Assembly: GCF_016907545.1 (NCBI RefSeq)
Contig: NZ_JAFBCD010000001.1
Location: 3,658,001-3,722,000, forward strand
Reading direction: 5' to 3'
Length of the DNA stretch: 64,000 bases
From: Paenarthrobacter ilicis
GTDB lineage: Bacteria; Actinomycetota; Actinomycetes; Actinomycetales; Micrococcaceae
Shown: positions 45,157-54,161 of the stretch, piece after piece
Numbering within the stretch: position 1 is the first letter of the stretch
Layout: each line of letters starts with the position of its first letter
Translations under genes and position numbers: made by a program
Notes under the pieces: model-generated
The model's database searches: none
Told to the model about the DNA's origin: nothing
What the model saw: only the letters and a program-made list of their open reading frames with translations

Positions 45157-46305
45157 TTATGCGTGGGCTTTGCGCTCCTCCACAAGCTTCTGAACAGCCG
45201 CGAATAACGGATGTTCAGGGGCAAGCCCGGTGATGCGTTCGACGGCGGCAGGCGCGTCCATCCCGGACAGCATCCTTGCGAGCTCTACGGCTTCGTCGTC
45301 GGCACCGTCGTCGAAACGAAGGGCCGCCGACATGGCTTCCAGGAGGGCCACGGGAGTGACACCACGCTCAGCAAGCTCAGCCGCGGGACCAACGAAGCGC
45401 TCGTGCCGGCCAAGCTTCCGCAAGGGTGCGCGGCCTACGCGGTTCACTGTGTCCGGCAGGTGCGGATTGGTGAAGCGCTGCAGGATCTTCTGCACGTACG
45501 CTTCCTGCTCGGCTTCCACGAATCCGTGCTTGGCCACCAGCAATTCCTTGGTTTCCTCCAGCACAGCCCGGACTTTCGCCGCCACGGACGGATCGGCCAT
45601 GGCGTCGGAGATCTTCCCAAGACCTGCCGCATAGCCGAAGTACGCCGCCGAAGCGTGGCCGGTGTTGACCGTAAACAGCTTGCGCTCGATGTACGGGCCA
45701 AGCTCGTCCACGAAGGTAGCGCCGGGGATCTTCGGGGCGTTGTCGCCAAACGGCGTGCGGTCAATGACCCACTCGAAGAACGTCTCCACCGTGACGTCCA
45801 GGCCTTGGCCCGGCGCCTGGTTGGGAACGATGCGGTCCACCGCGGTGTTGGCAAAGACAGCGACGGCGTCCAGGTCACCGGCGGAGTCGTCCCAGGCCGC
45901 ACTGACCTCCTGCCGCAGGAGGTCCGTGGCGTTGATGGCGTTCTCGCAGGCCATCACCTGGAGGGGCGGCAAGTCCGTGGGACGGGCTGCCAACCCGCGG
46001 GCGATCACGGGAGCCACGAACTTCAGGATGTGCGGACCCACAGCGGTGGTGACCACATCCGCCGTCGAAATTTCCTCAACAACAGCGGCTTCCTGCGACG
46101 CCGAGTTGAAAGCGCGGAAACCAGTGACGGTCTTGACCGCCGGGTTCTCGCCAACCTCGTGCACGTCGTAGCTGCTTGCCGAGGCGAGCTGGTTGATCAG
46201 CGCGTCCGCAACATCCGCGAACACCACCTCATAGCCGGCTTCGTGGAGCAACAGCCCCACGAAGCCACGCCCGATGTTGCCTGCCCCAAAATGGACTGCC
46301 TTCAC
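45157..46305 (-). CDS. mtlD: Mannitol-1-phosphate 5-dehydrogenase
   Basis: A 382-residue NAD-dependent dehydrogenase converting mannitol 1-phosphate, made by the PTS, into fructose 6-phosphate. Motifs: [20 protein letters not shown] (Rossmann NAD site), [24 protein letters not shown] and [17 protein letters not shown] with the catalytic Lys/His region. Its ATG shares its last base with the mtlA stop, so the two are co-translated. A terminator follows. Confidence 0.96.
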   Translation of the reverse strand: MKAVHFGAGNIGRGFVGLLLHEAGYEVVFADVADALINQLASASSYDVHEVGENPAVKTVTGFRAFNSASQEAAVVEEISTADVVTTAVGPHILKFVAPVIARGLAARPTDLPPLQVMACENAINATDLLRQEVSAAWDDSAGDLDAVAVFANTAVDRIVPNQAPGQGLDVTVETFFEWVIDRTPFGDNAPKIPGATFVDELGPYIERKLFTVNTGHASAAYFGYAAGLGKISDAMADPSVAAKVRAVLEETKELLVAKHGFVEAEQEAYVQKILQRFTNPHLPDTVNRVGRAPLRKLGRHERFVGPAAELAERGVTPVALLEAMSAALRFDDGADDEAVELARMLSGMDAPAAVERITGLAPEHPLFAAVQKLVEERKAHA

Positions 46306-48323
46306 TATGCGTTGACCTTTCCGAACAGTTCCAGGACTTCCTCAACCGTGGTTGCTTCCTCCAAGCGGGCTACCTGCGCCTTATTGGTGAAGATCTTCGC
46401 AATGGAAGACAGGATGTGGAGGTGCTCATTGTTGATGCCGGCGACGCCCACCACGAACTTCACCTGCTTGCCGCCCCAATCGATGCCTTCGGGGTAGCGG
46501 ATGATGGACACTGCCGAGTGCAGAATGTGCTCTTTGGCATCGTTGGTACCGTGCGGGATGGCCAGGAAGCTGCCCATGTAGGTGGACACTGACTCTTCGC
46601 GTTCGTGCATGGCGTGGACATAGCTGACATCCACAGCGCCGCGGTCCAGCAGGAGCTTCCCGGCTTCGTCGATCGCCGCATCACGGTCGGTCGCCTTGCC
46701 GTTCAGGATCACGGACTCGCGCATCAGCACGGATTTACCGTCGACGCCGGCACTTGCCGGGGCGGCAGCACCCGCAGACGCGGCTGGCTGGGCACTTTCG
46801 GCGGATGCCGCCGTCGTGCTGTCCGCTGTTCCGTCGCTGTTGCTGGTGCGGACCAATTCCACGATCTCGTCGTACCGCGGGCTGTTCATGAAGTTGTCCA
46901 CCGAGAAATGCATGGCGCTGGCCGTCCGGGGCTGGGCGCGCTCGGTCAGGTCCTCGTGGGTAACCACAACGTCGTAGGTGTCGCTCAGGTTGGCGATGGC
47001 CGAGTTGGTGACCTTGACCTCGGGGAACCCGGCAGCCTTGATCTTGTTGCGCAGCACCGAGGCACCCATGGCGCTGGAGCCCATTCCGGCGTCGCAAGCG
47101 AAAACCACCGTCTGGATGGGGCGGGTCAGCACCGTTCCGGTGTGGGCGGCGGCGCGGTCACCCGTCAAGGCCGAGGAAACGGAGCTCTTCTTGCCCTTCA
47201 TGGCTTCCATCCGGGACGTTGCGGCAGAGAGATCGTCCTCGCCCTTGTCTTTGGAGGTCCGCAGGATGAGGGCCGCGATGAGGAATGACACTGCGGTTGC
47301 AATGATGACCGCCAAGACGACGCCGAGATAGCTGTCGCGGGCCGTCTGGGCAATCACCGCAAGGATTGAGCCCGGAGCAGCCGGAGCTACCAGACCGGCA
47401 TTGGTGATGCTGAGCGTTGCGATGCCCGCCATGCCACCGCCGATAGCAGCGAGAATGAGGATGGGCTTCATCAAGACGTACGGGAAGTAGATCTCGTGGA
47501 TGCCGCCGAAGAAGTGGATGATCGCAGCGCCGGGAGCCGAAGCCTTGGCGGCGCCGCGGCCAAAGAACATGTACGCCAGCAGGATGCCCAGGCCCGGGCC
47601 GGGGTTGGCTTCAAGCAGGAACAGGATGGACTTGCCCTGCTCCAAGGATTGCTGGACCCCCAGCGGCGTCATAACACCGTGATTAATGGCGTTGTTCAAG
47701 AAAAGTACCTTGGCGGGCTCAATGAAGATTGAGGTGAGCGGCAGAAGTCCGTTGTCAATCAAGAATTGAATAACAGCGGTCGCTCCAGCAGTAAAGGCCT
47801 TAACAACGGGAGAGATGGCAAAGAACCCGAACAGGGCCAGCAGGGCACCCCAAATGCCCGCAGAAAAGTTGTTCACCAGCATCTCGAAACCCGGGCGAAT
47901 CTTTCCGTCCCAGAGCCGGTCGAGCTGTTTCATCGTCCATCCGCCCAGCGGACCCATAATCATGGCGCCGATGAACATCGGAATGCCTGCTCCCACAATG
48001 ACGCCCATGGTCCCGATGGCACCCACTACGCCACCACGAACACCGTGGACCATCTTGCCGCCTGTGTAGGCGATCAAAAGAGGAAGCAAGTACTTCACCA
48101 TAGGGTCAACCAAGCCTATGTTCTTTGCCCCTTCGGAGTCAGTTCCGAAGCCGCCCAATTCGGCGACTGGGAGCCAGCCCTTTTCAATGAACAGTGCGGT
48201 GATCAGGCCCCAGGCGATGAAGGCGCCGATGTTGGGCATGATCATGCCGGACAGGAATGTTCCGAACTTCTGGACACCAACGCGCACGCTGGTGCGGGGC
48301 TTCGCAACGGTCTCTGTTGCCAT
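46305..48323 (-). CDS. mtlA: PTS mannitol transporter subunit IICBA (fused)
   Basis: A 672-residue EIIC-EIIB-EIIA fusion, the E. coli MtlA order. EIIC is residues 1-345 with about eight membrane segments ([38 protein letters not shown]). EIIB (about 405-490) has the phosphocysteine loop [18 protein letters not shown] Ser/Ala-rich linker leads to EIIA (about 530-672) with the phosphohistidine in [17 protein letters not shown]. It takes up mannitol and releases mannitol 1-phosphate for MtlD. Phosphoryl groups come from PtsI (encoded 0.9 kb away) via HPr, whose gene is not in the window. Confidence 0.96.
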   Translation of the reverse strand: MATETVAKPRTSVRVGVQKFGTFLSGMIMPNIGAFIAWGLITALFIEKGWLPVAELGGFGTDSEGAKNIGLVDPMVKYLLPLLIAYTGGKMVHGVRGGVVGAIGTMGVIVGAGIPMFIGAMIMGPLGGWTMKQLDRLWDGKIRPGFEMLVNNFSAGIWGALLALFGFFAISPVVKAFTAGATAVIQFLIDNGLLPLTSIFIEPAKVLFLNNAINHGVMTPLGVQQSLEQGKSILFLLEANPGPGLGILLAYMFFGRGAAKASAPGAAIIHFFGGIHEIYFPYVLMKPILILAAIGGGMAGIATLSITNAGLVAPAAPGSILAVIAQTARDSYLGVVLAVIIATAVSFLIAALILRTSKDKGEDDLSAATSRMEAMKGKKSSVSSALTGDRAAAHTGTVLTRPIQTVVFACDAGMGSSAMGASVLRNKIKAAGFPEVKVTNSAIANLSDTYDVVVTHEDLTERAQPRTASAMHFSVDNFMNSPRYDEIVELVRTSNSDGTADSTTAASAESAQPAASAGAAAPASAGVDGKSVLMRESVILNGKATDRDAAIDEAGKLLLDRGAVDVSYVHAMHEREESVSTYMGSFLAIPHGTNDAKEHILHSAVSIIRYPEGIDWGGKQVKFVVGVAGINNEHLHILSSIAKIFTNKAQVARLEEATTVEEVLELFGKVNA

Positions 48324-48389
48324 GTGAATTCCTAACGTGTGTCCCGCTGCGGCGCGGGGTCAGTCGATATAGATCGAGAGAGAACAGCT

Positions 48390-49112
48390 TTAGGAGCTGC
48401 TGGAAATGCGGTGAAGCCACTCAAGGAACAGCTTCAATTCAGAGCTGGACAGTTGGTCCGAATGCGAGGCCTGCAGTGCCGCATTCAGGGCGATTGCCGC
48501 AACAACTACCGAGGACTTTCCGGAGTCCTCTGCTGCGGCGCCACGGGCGGTTTCCGTGGAGACGGCAAAAACCATGGAATCCCGGGTCATCGTTGAGAGC
48601 TCGAGATTCCTTTCTTCCACCGGTTCTGCAATCAACATGAGCGTGACGCCCACGTTGGCTGCCAGGATGCTGCGTGCCGCTTCGCGGGGCGGCACGTTGA
48701 TCTGACCGGCAATGGCGGCTTTGTTCAGCATTTCCTCCAGAAGCGCCTCGGCATCGGCCACGATTGCGGGGCGGCTTTCCGGCCGGATATTGCCGAACAT
48801 CACCAGATAAAGATGGGGTTGGGTCAGCCCGAACTGGACGTGGTTGTCCCACATCCGCCGGACATCTTCCAAGGGCTCCCCGGACGGTGCAAAATCGCGC
48901 TCACCCGCCACATACTCCTCAAAGCCGGCGGAAACGACGGCGTCAAAGAGCCCTTCTTTGTCTCCAAAGTGGTGGTAGAGCGTGGGCGCCGTAACACCGG
49001 CAAGCTTGGTGATCTGACGCGTTGAGACCGCTGACCCTTCCGAATTCGCCAGCAATTCGGCAGCTGCGCGAAGCAACCGAATTTTGGGCGGAAGCTGGTC
49101 ATCGAAACTCAT
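48390..49112 (-). CDS. TetR family regulator between mtlA and ptsI
   Basis: A 240-residue protein with a TetR HTH at about 8-60 (KIRLLRAAAELLANSEGSAV, TRQITKLAGVTAPTLYHHFG) and a C-terminal helical domain of TetR_C type. It is divergent from ptsI across a gap with a perfect 15-bp palindrome, and 66 bp upstream of mtlA on the same strand. It may couple ptsI and mannitol gene expression. Mannitol regulators are usually of other families, so this assignment is from position only. Confidence 0.88.
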   Translation of the reverse strand: MSFDDQLPPKIRLLRAAAELLANSEGSAVSTRQITKLAGVTAPTLYHHFGDKEGLFDAVVSAGFEEYVAGERDFAPSGEPLEDVRRMWDNHVQFGLTQPHLYLVMFGNIRPESRPAIVADAEALLEEMLNKAAIAGQINVPPREAARSILAANVGVTLMLIAEPVEERNLELSTMTRDSMVFAVSTETARGAAAEDSGKSSVVVAAIALNAALQASHSDQLSSSELKLFLEWLHRISSSS

Positions 49113-49130
49113 AACCGCTACCCTAGCACC

Positions 49131-49145
49131 TATAGCGTTGCTATA
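49131..49145. promoter_or_regulatory. TetR-type operator between the regulator gene and ptsI
   Basis: TATAGC-GTT-GCTATA is a perfect palindrome. TAGC occurs again on both flanks (CCTAGCACC; AAGTAGCTC), giving four half-sites in 30 bp. It lies 18 bp before the TetR gene start and about 85 bp before the ptsI start. Confidence 0.7.
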
Positions 49146-49228
49146 TGAAGTAGCTCACAAGAGTTATTTTGGGGCTCCCGGTGCCGTTGCCGGAGGGCCT
49201 GAACCAACCAGCAGGAACAGAGGATTCA

Positions 49229-50929
49229 GTGCAGAATTTCCAAGGCGTAGGGGTAAGCCCTGGCCGCATCATTGGTTCCGTCCGCCAGATGCCCAAGCCG
49301 GTGAGCGAACCGCCGTCGGGCGAGCGCCTGGCTGCAGATACCTCCGCAGAGGACGCAGTGGCGGGCCTGAAGACCGCCGCCCAGTCCGTCCACGACGAGC
49401 TCAAGGCCCGCGCCGAATCCGCCAGCGGTGACGGCAAGGCCGTTCTGGAAGCCACAGCACTGATGGCCAAGGACACCATGCTCCTCAAGTCGGCCGCAAA
49501 GCTGGTCAACGCGGGCACCTCGGCGGAACGCGCCATCTGGGAAGCCGGCGCCTCTGTTTCGGAAATGCTGCACAACCTCGGCGGCTACATGGCAGAGCGT
49601 GCCACGGACGTGCTGGACGTGCGCGCGCGGATCGTCGCGGCACTGCGCGGCGTGCCTGCCCCGGGCATCCCGTCCGCGGATGCGCCCTTCATCCTGGTGG
49701 CCGAAGACCTGGCGCCCGCTGACACTGCCACCCTTGACCCCGCCAAGGTACTGGCCCTGGTCACCTCCGGAGGCGGCCCCCAGTCCCACACCGCCATCAT
49801 CGCCCGGTCCCTTGGCCTGCCCGCCGTAGTTGCCGCCCACGGTGTGGACACCGTGGGCGACGGCACCGAGGTTTACGTGGACGGCGCCGCCGGAACCGTC
49901 ACCCTGGAACCTTCAGAGGAACAGCGTTCCTCCGCGAGCGCCTGGGCCGAAACCTCCGCAACCCTGGCCGAATTCGACGGAAACGGCACGACGGCGGATG
50001 GTCACCTGGTGCCGCTCCTCGCCAACGTTGGTGGAGCCAAGGATGCCGTGGCGGCTGCCGCCCTGGGCGCCCAGGGTGTTGGCCTGTTCCGCACCGAGTT
50101 CTGCTTCCTGGAGCGCGACACCGAGCCATCCGTGGAGGAGCAAGCCGCAGCCTACAAGGCCGTATTTGATGCCTTCCCGGGCAAAAAAGTGGTGCTTCGC
50201 ACCCTCGATGCCGGCGCGGACAAGCCCCTCCCCTTCCTGACCGATGCCACCGAACCCAACCCCGCGTTGGGTGTGCGCGGCTACCGCACCGACTTCACCA
50301 CTCCCGGCGTCCTTGAGCGCCAGTTGGAGGCAATCGCACGCGCAGCGTCCGGCTCCGAGGCCGATGTGTGGGTCATGGCACCCATGATCTCCACAGCCGC
50401 CGAGGCCGCACATTTCGCCTCGCTCTGCGCCGCCGCCGGGATCCAGACGCCGGGCGTCATGGTGGAGGTTCCCTCCGCAGCACTGACGTCCGCCACCGTG
50501 CTGAAGGAAGTCGGGTTTGCCTCCCTGGGCACCAATGACCTCACCCAGTACGCCATGGCAGCCGACCGCCAGCTGGGCCCCCTCGCCGAGCTCAACACCC
50601 CGTGGCAGCCTGCTGTTCTCCGGCTGGTCCAGCTCACCGTGGAAGGTTCCGTCCAGGAAGGCTCGGGCCGTGGCGGCTCGGCCAAACCCGTCGGCGTGTG
50701 TGGTGAAGCGGCCGCTGATCCGGCGCTCGCCGTCGTCCTTACCGGGCTGGGCGTGACCACACTGTCCATGACCGCGCGATCGTTGGCCGCGGTTGGCACG
50801 GTACTGAAAACCGTCAGCCTGGAGCAGGCACAGGAACTGGCGCAGCTGGCCCTGTCCGCCCCCAGCGCCACCGAAGCACGCGACTGGGTCCGCGCCAAGC
50901 TCCCCGTGCTGGAAGAGATGGGCCTCTGA
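49229..50929 (+). CDS. ptsI: Phosphoenolpyruvate-protein phosphotransferase (PTS enzyme I)
   Basis: A 566-residue enzyme I starting at GTG 49229 (AGAGGA upstream; VQNFQGVGVSPG). The N-terminal HPr-binding/phosphohistidine domain has GGPQSHTAIIARSLGLP with the active His, and the C-terminal TIM barrel has LGAQGVGLFRTEFCFLERDT, TLDAGADKPLPFL, ASLGTNDLTQYAMAADRQ and the catalytic Cys in VCGEAAADP. It transfers phosphate from PEP to HPr. The longer frame from 49169 would run through the promoter region. HPr is not encoded next to it, which is less usual. Confidence 0.96.
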   Translation: MQNFQGVGVSPGRIIGSVRQMPKPVSEPPSGERLAADTSAEDAVAGLKTAAQSVHDELKARAESASGDGKAVLEATALMAKDTMLLKSAAKLVNAGTSAERAIWEAGASVSEMLHNLGGYMAERATDVLDVRARIVAALRGVPAPGIPSADAPFILVAEDLAPADTATLDPAKVLALVTSGGGPQSHTAIIARSLGLPAVVAAHGVDTVGDGTEVYVDGAAGTVTLEPSEEQRSSASAWAETSATLAEFDGNGTTADGHLVPLLANVGGAKDAVAAAALGAQGVGLFRTEFCFLERDTEPSVEEQAAAYKAVFDAFPGKKVVLRTLDAGADKPLPFLTDATEPNPALGVRGYRTDFTTPGVLERQLEAIARAASGSEADVWVMAPMISTAAEAAHFASLCAAAGIQTPGVMVEVPSAALTSATVLKEVGFASLGTNDLTQYAMAADRQLGPLAELNTPWQPAVLRLVQLTVEGSVQEGSGRGGSAKPVGVCGEAAADPALAVVLTGLGVTTLSMTARSLAAVGTVLKTVSLEQAQELAQLALSAPSATEARDWVRAKLPVLEEMGL

Positions 50930-50946
50930 CGTCCAACGCCAGCCCC

Positions 50947-51008
50947 TTTCGACGGCTTGCTGCGGATAAGACGGTAGGAGTCGTCTGATCCGCAGCGAAG
51001 CGTCGAAA
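50947..51008. repeat. Long inverted repeat after ptsI
   Basis: TTTCGACGgCTTGCTGCGGAT / ATCCGCAGCGAAGCGTCGAAA pair with two mismatches, and the stem continues AAGACG/CGTCTG to a short loop, about 28 bp per arm in 62 bp. It begins 18 bp past the ptsI stop and may act as its terminator, though it lacks a T-tract. It could also be a small palindromic repeat element. Confidence 0.65.
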
Positions 51009-51043
51009 TGGGTGCCACGCTGCCGTCAGGCTAGGCTTCTGCC

Positions 51044-51463
51044 ATGGCATTGATAGCTCCCCGCGTCACGGCAGGCCTACCCGCCGATGATGCCCGGAAC
51101 CTGGCGCGTTCCCTGCAGGACAGCAACGACATCACCGTGTTTGTGGACGGGACTGTCCACCGCCTCCCCGACGAGGCGAGGGACGCCGTCGTCGATCTCC
51201 TGGCGCGGCTGGGCCGGGGCGAAACGGTGACGGTCAGCAGCGTGGAGGAAATGCTCACCACCTCCCAGGCGGCCGAGCTCGCCGGAATTTCGCACACGTT
51301 CCTGCGCAACATGACTGACCGGGGCGAGATTCCGGTGGAATACCGGGGCACGCATCGGCGGATCCGCCAGGCGGCCATCATGGAGTGGCTGGCGGCGCAG
51401 AAGAAGAAGCGGGCCCAGGAGGACGCCGCCCCGGAAGCTACCGACCAGCAGGGCAACGAGTGA
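51044..51463 (+). CDS. Excisionase/MerR-like HTH DNA-binding protein
   Basis: A 139-residue protein. Residues 10-60 form a helical domain with a beta pair (ITVFVDGTVHRLPDEARDAV) of the sort found in antitoxin-like proteins; residues 68-118 are an excisionase-family winged helix (LTTSQAAELAGISHTFLRNM, then YRGTHRRIRQAAIMEWLA). The C-terminal 20 residues are charged and disordered. Its GTGA junction with the next gene implies translational coupling. Similar proteins occur as solitary regulators and as antitoxins; no toxin-like partner is present, so a regulator is preferred. Confidence 0.8.
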   Translation: MALIAPRVTAGLPADDARNLARSLQDSNDITVFVDGTVHRLPDEARDAVVDLLARLGRGETVTVSSVEEMLTTSQAAELAGISHTFLRNMTDRGEIPVEYRGTHRRIRQAAIMEWLAAQKKKRAQEDAAPEATDQQGNE

Positions 51464-52245
51464 CCTCCTTCCGCTCGGCCGACGTTGAGGTCCGCGGCCT
51501 GACCGGGCGGATCCTGTGGCTGGACGGGACACCTGCCGCGGATCCGGAGTCCACGGAGGGGCCCGCGTATGTACTGATCCATGGCATCGGAGTTTCGCAC
51601 CGGTACATGGCGCGGCTCCATGCTGGCCTGGCGGCCAGTGCGCCCACCTTTTCCCTGGATCTTCCCGGTTTTGGGGGCACGCCCAAGCCCGGCCACCAAC
51701 TCCAGGTTGAGGATTACGGCGCGTTTATCGCCGAGGCATTGGCCGCTCGGGGAATCGACTCCTACATTCTGGTGGGCCATTCCATGGGTGCCCAGTTCGC
51801 CATAGAGGCCGCGTTGCATGCACCGGAACGGGTTCAGCGGTTGGTGCTGATGGGCCCGGTGGTGGACTCGCGGCACAAGAACGTCTTCCAGCAATCCCTG
51901 GCCCTGACGCTGGACGGGTTGCTGAGGGAGAGTGCGTCCTCCAACTGGATCGTGGTGTCCGATTACTTCCGCTGTGGGCCCCGCTGGTACCTCACCGAAG
52001 TGCCGGTGATGATGCAGTACCCCACCGAGAAGCGGCTTGCCGGAGTCACGGCACCCGTGCTGGTCCTCCGCGGCAGCAGGGACCAGGTTGCGGGTCCGGA
52101 ATGGTCATTGCGGCTGTCCAGGTGCGTCGCGTACGGGCGCTTGGTGGAGATTTCGGGGGTTGGTCACGTTGCGCAGCACATGCGGCCCAAGGCAGTGGCG
52201 GACGCCATCCGGAGTTTCGTCGCTGCCGCTCCGCATCACAACTGA
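51460..52245 (+). CDS. Alpha/beta hydrolase
   Basis: A 261-residue hydrolase starting at GTG 51460, overlapping the previous stop by 4 bp. HGIGVSHRYM is the oxyanion loop, LVGHSMGAQFAIEAAL the nucleophile elbow with Ser, then LVLRGSRDQVAGPEW with the Asp and SGVGHVAQHMRP with the His: a complete catalytic triad. No signal peptide. Substrate unknown; likely an esterase or C-C hydrolase-like enzyme. Confidence 0.9.
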   Translation: MTSFRSADVEVRGLTGRILWLDGTPAADPESTEGPAYVLIHGIGVSHRYMARLHAGLAASAPTFSLDLPGFGGTPKPGHQLQVEDYGAFIAEALAARGIDSYILVGHSMGAQFAIEAALHAPERVQRLVLMGPVVDSRHKNVFQQSLALTLDGLLRESASSNWIVVSDYFRCGPRWYLTEVPVMMQYPTEKRLAGVTAPVLVLRGSRDQVAGPEWSLRLSRCVAYGRLVEISGVGHVAQHMRPKAVADAIRSFVAAAPHHN

Positions 52246-52323
52246 TCACGACGCCGGTACCCGCCACTGGCCCACTTGTTGCCTTTGGTTCGGGCAGGCT
52301 AGGCTGGCCGGGCAAGCTAAATA

Positions 52324-52337
52324 GTAAGTCTGCTTAC
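52324..52337. promoter_or_regulatory. Inverted repeat before the small acidic gene
   Basis: GTAAG-TCTG-CTTAC is a perfect short palindrome immediately upstream of the AAGGG ribosome site of the following gene. It may be an operator or part of an extended promoter. Confidence 0.4.
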
Positions 52338-52351
52338 GAAAGGGTTTGACC

Positions 52352-52615
52352 ATGACCAGCAATGACCCGGAAAACGATCCCCAGGCCTTCGGAGTGAGCG
52401 GAGCCACCGGACCATTCGACACTACGTCCGACGCTGACAGCATCCACGAAGACCCCGACATGCGACAGGACGAGGATGAGGATCCCGCTGCCTCGGCAAA
52501 CCCGGACCCCATGGATGGGAACATCACCGGCCTGGAACCCGGAGGCGGAGTACCCCCGGGCGAGACCCCTCCGGCCGAAGGCAGCATGAGCAGCGACCAG
52601 GGGCACGAAGAGTAG
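52352..52615 (+). CDS. Small acidic protein, DUF6480-like
   Basis: An 87-residue very acidic, Pro/Gly-rich protein without hydrophobic segments, probably disordered. The C-terminal block [20 protein letters not shown] matches my recollection of the DUF6480 family of small actinobacterial proteins. ATG 52352 follows AAGGG; TTG 52346 is too close to that site. A function has not been assigned to the family. It ends before a bidirectional hairpin. Confidence 0.7.
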   Translation: MTSNDPENDPQAFGVSGATGPFDTTSDADSIHEDPDMRQDEDEDPAASANPDPMDGNITGLEPGGGVPPGETPPAEGSMSSDQGHEE

Positions 52616-52646
52616 CAGGGCGCTGGGCAGCAATTCCGTTGCTGAG

Positions 52647-52682
52647 CCGCTGCCACGTCGCCGGGCAGCAACGTGGCAGCGG
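52647..52682. terminator. Hairpin between convergent genes
   Basis: Perfect 12-bp stem CCGCTGCCACGT / ACGTGGCAGCGG with a 12-base loop, between the small acidic gene and the convergent ligase gene. No clear T-tract; a GTTTTAG follows at a distance. Confidence 0.6.
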
Positions 52683-52713
52683 GCCGGCAACGTTTTAGCG
52701 GGCCGGCACCGCC

Positions 52714-53784
52714 TCAGTCTTTGGGCAGGTTCAGGATCTCGGCAAGATCGTAATCAGCAGGCTCCTCCAGCTGCGAGTACGTGCAGCTCTTCGGGGTCCG
52801 GTCCGGCCGCCACCGCTTGAACTGGGTGGTGTGCCGGAACCTGTCCCCTTCCATGTAGTCGTAGCCAACCTCGATCACCAATTCAGGACGCAGCGGAACA
52901 AACGTGAAGTCCTTTCCCGCGCTCCACCGGCTTTGGCCTCCGGGCATCCTCGATCCACCGGGGGATTCATCCTGCTTGGCCCATTCACCCCAGGGATGGT
53001 CTTCCAACTCCACTTGGTACGGCTCCAACTCGGCCACCAGGGCTTCGCGCTTGGCCATCGGGAACGACGCCACCACGCCCACGTGATGCAGCTTTCCCGA
53101 GTCGTCATGCAAGCCCAGCAGCATGGAGCCCACCACCTTGGCGGTTTTGTGCCACCGGAAGCCAGCCACCACGCAGTCCGCGGTCCGCACATGCTTGGTT
53201 TTGAACATCACGCGCTTGTTGGGCTGGTAGATCCCGTCCAAAGGCTTGGACAGCACACCATCCAACCCTGCGCCCTCAAGTTGGATGAACCATTCCTTGG
53301 CCTGCTCCAGTTCCGAGACCGCCGGGGTCACGTAGACGGGAGGTTTGGCGTTTACCAGTGCCGATTCGAGGATGGCCCGACGCTCGGAGAATGGCCTGCC
53401 GGTCAGGTCTTCATCCCCCAGCGCCAGGATGTCGAAAGCCACCATGGACGCCGGGGTTTTCTCCGCCAGCATCCGCACCCTGCTGTCTGCCGGATGGATC
53501 CGCTGCTGCAAGACCTCAAATTCCAACCTGTTGCCCTGGATCAGGACAATCTCGCCGTCGATCACGCATCTGTCCGGAAGGTTCGCTGTGAAGGCCTCCA
53601 CGAGTTCCGGGAAGTAGCGGGTCATGGGCTTCTCATTGCGGCTGCCCAGGACAATCTCATCACCGTCTTTGAAGATGATGGTGCGGAAGCCGTCCCATTT
53701 GGGCTCGTGATGCCCTACATCCGGGATGTCCGGGACCGACTTGGCGAGCATGGGCGGTACTGGTGGCATCACTGGCAGGTCCAT
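52714..53784 (-). CDS. ATP-dependent DNA ligase, LigC type
   Basis: A 356-residue two-domain ligase. The adenylation domain has the AMP-lysine in HEPKWDGFRTIIF (about residue 30), then DGEIVLIQG (motif III), VAFDILALG, LDGVLSKPL (motif IV) and VMFKTKHVRTADCVV (motif V). The OB domain follows with LHHVGVVASF and PELVIEVGYDYMEG. Length and order match LigC of actinobacteria, which acts in repair and stationary-phase end joining, not replication. ATG 53784 chosen; TTG 53790 possible. No Ku or polymerase gene is adjacent. Confidence 0.92.
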   Translation of the reverse strand: MDLPVMPPVPPMLAKSVPDIPDVGHHEPKWDGFRTIIFKDGDEIVLGSRNEKPMTRYFPELVEAFTANLPDRCVIDGEIVLIQGNRLEFEVLQQRIHPADSRVRMLAEKTPASMVAFDILALGDEDLTGRPFSERRAILESALVNAKPPVYVTPAVSELEQAKEWFIQLEGAGLDGVLSKPLDGIYQPNKRVMFKTKHVRTADCVVAGFRWHKTAKVVGSMLLGLHDDSGKLHHVGVVASFPMAKREALVAELEPYQVELEDHPWGEWAKQDESPGGSRMPGGQSRWSAGKDFTFVPLRPELVIEVGYDYMEGDRFRHTTQFKRWRPDRTPKSCTYSQLEEPADYDLAEILNLPKD

Positions 53785-53949
53785 AAACAATGTCTACCTG
53801 CCGGTGCCCCCCGAAGCCAGCCTTGGCCGGCGATATCTTCCCCGTGTTGCCACTCAGCGCCGGCCCCGCAGCTTATGTCATGCGGCTGCGACGGACTGTG
53901 AGACCTACCGCCCGTTACATTAATGTGACATTACTTTCCGGCTCAGGTA

Positions 53950-54155
53950 CCGTCGTAGGGCGACCCGTATCTCCATAGGGCCGCTTCCGGACCGACGCCG
54001 AGCTCTGCCGCTGTCCGGGATCCGCCAGACCCGCGGCAGAGGCGGGGGACCCACAGTTCCCGGGCTTGGATTCCAAGCCCTCGGGGTGAAGCCGCTACGG
54101 CGGCCGGACGGCCTCGTCCGAACCCGACAGCTAACCTCGAAGGCGTTGAGAGGCA
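53950..54155 (+). ncRNA. Cyclic-di-AMP riboswitch (ydaO-yuaA type)
   Basis: The 206-bp leader of the next gene carries the conserved blocks of the actinobacterial ydaO-yuaA element in order: GGGCCGCTTCCGGACCGACG, CCGAGCTCTGCCGCTGTCC, the partner GGCAGAGGCGGGGGACCCAC, CCTCGGGGTGAAGCCGC, CGGCGGCCGGACGGCCTCG and CCGAACCCGACAGCTAACCT. GCTCTGCCGC pairs with GCGGCAGAG, and the two near-repeat halves fit the two-fold symmetrical fold that binds two c-di-AMP molecules. Ligand binding usually shuts expression off. In actinobacteria it normally precedes wall-hydrolase or resuscitation-factor genes. Exact ends are approximate; 53785-53949 holds no gene, only the probable promoter. Confidence 0.88.
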
Positions 54156-54161
54156 ACCACC

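Noticed and set aside
51044..52245. Toxin-antitoxin module
   Set aside because: The HTH protein could pass as an antitoxin, but its coupled partner is a full-length alpha/beta hydrolase with a complete triad, not a known toxin type.
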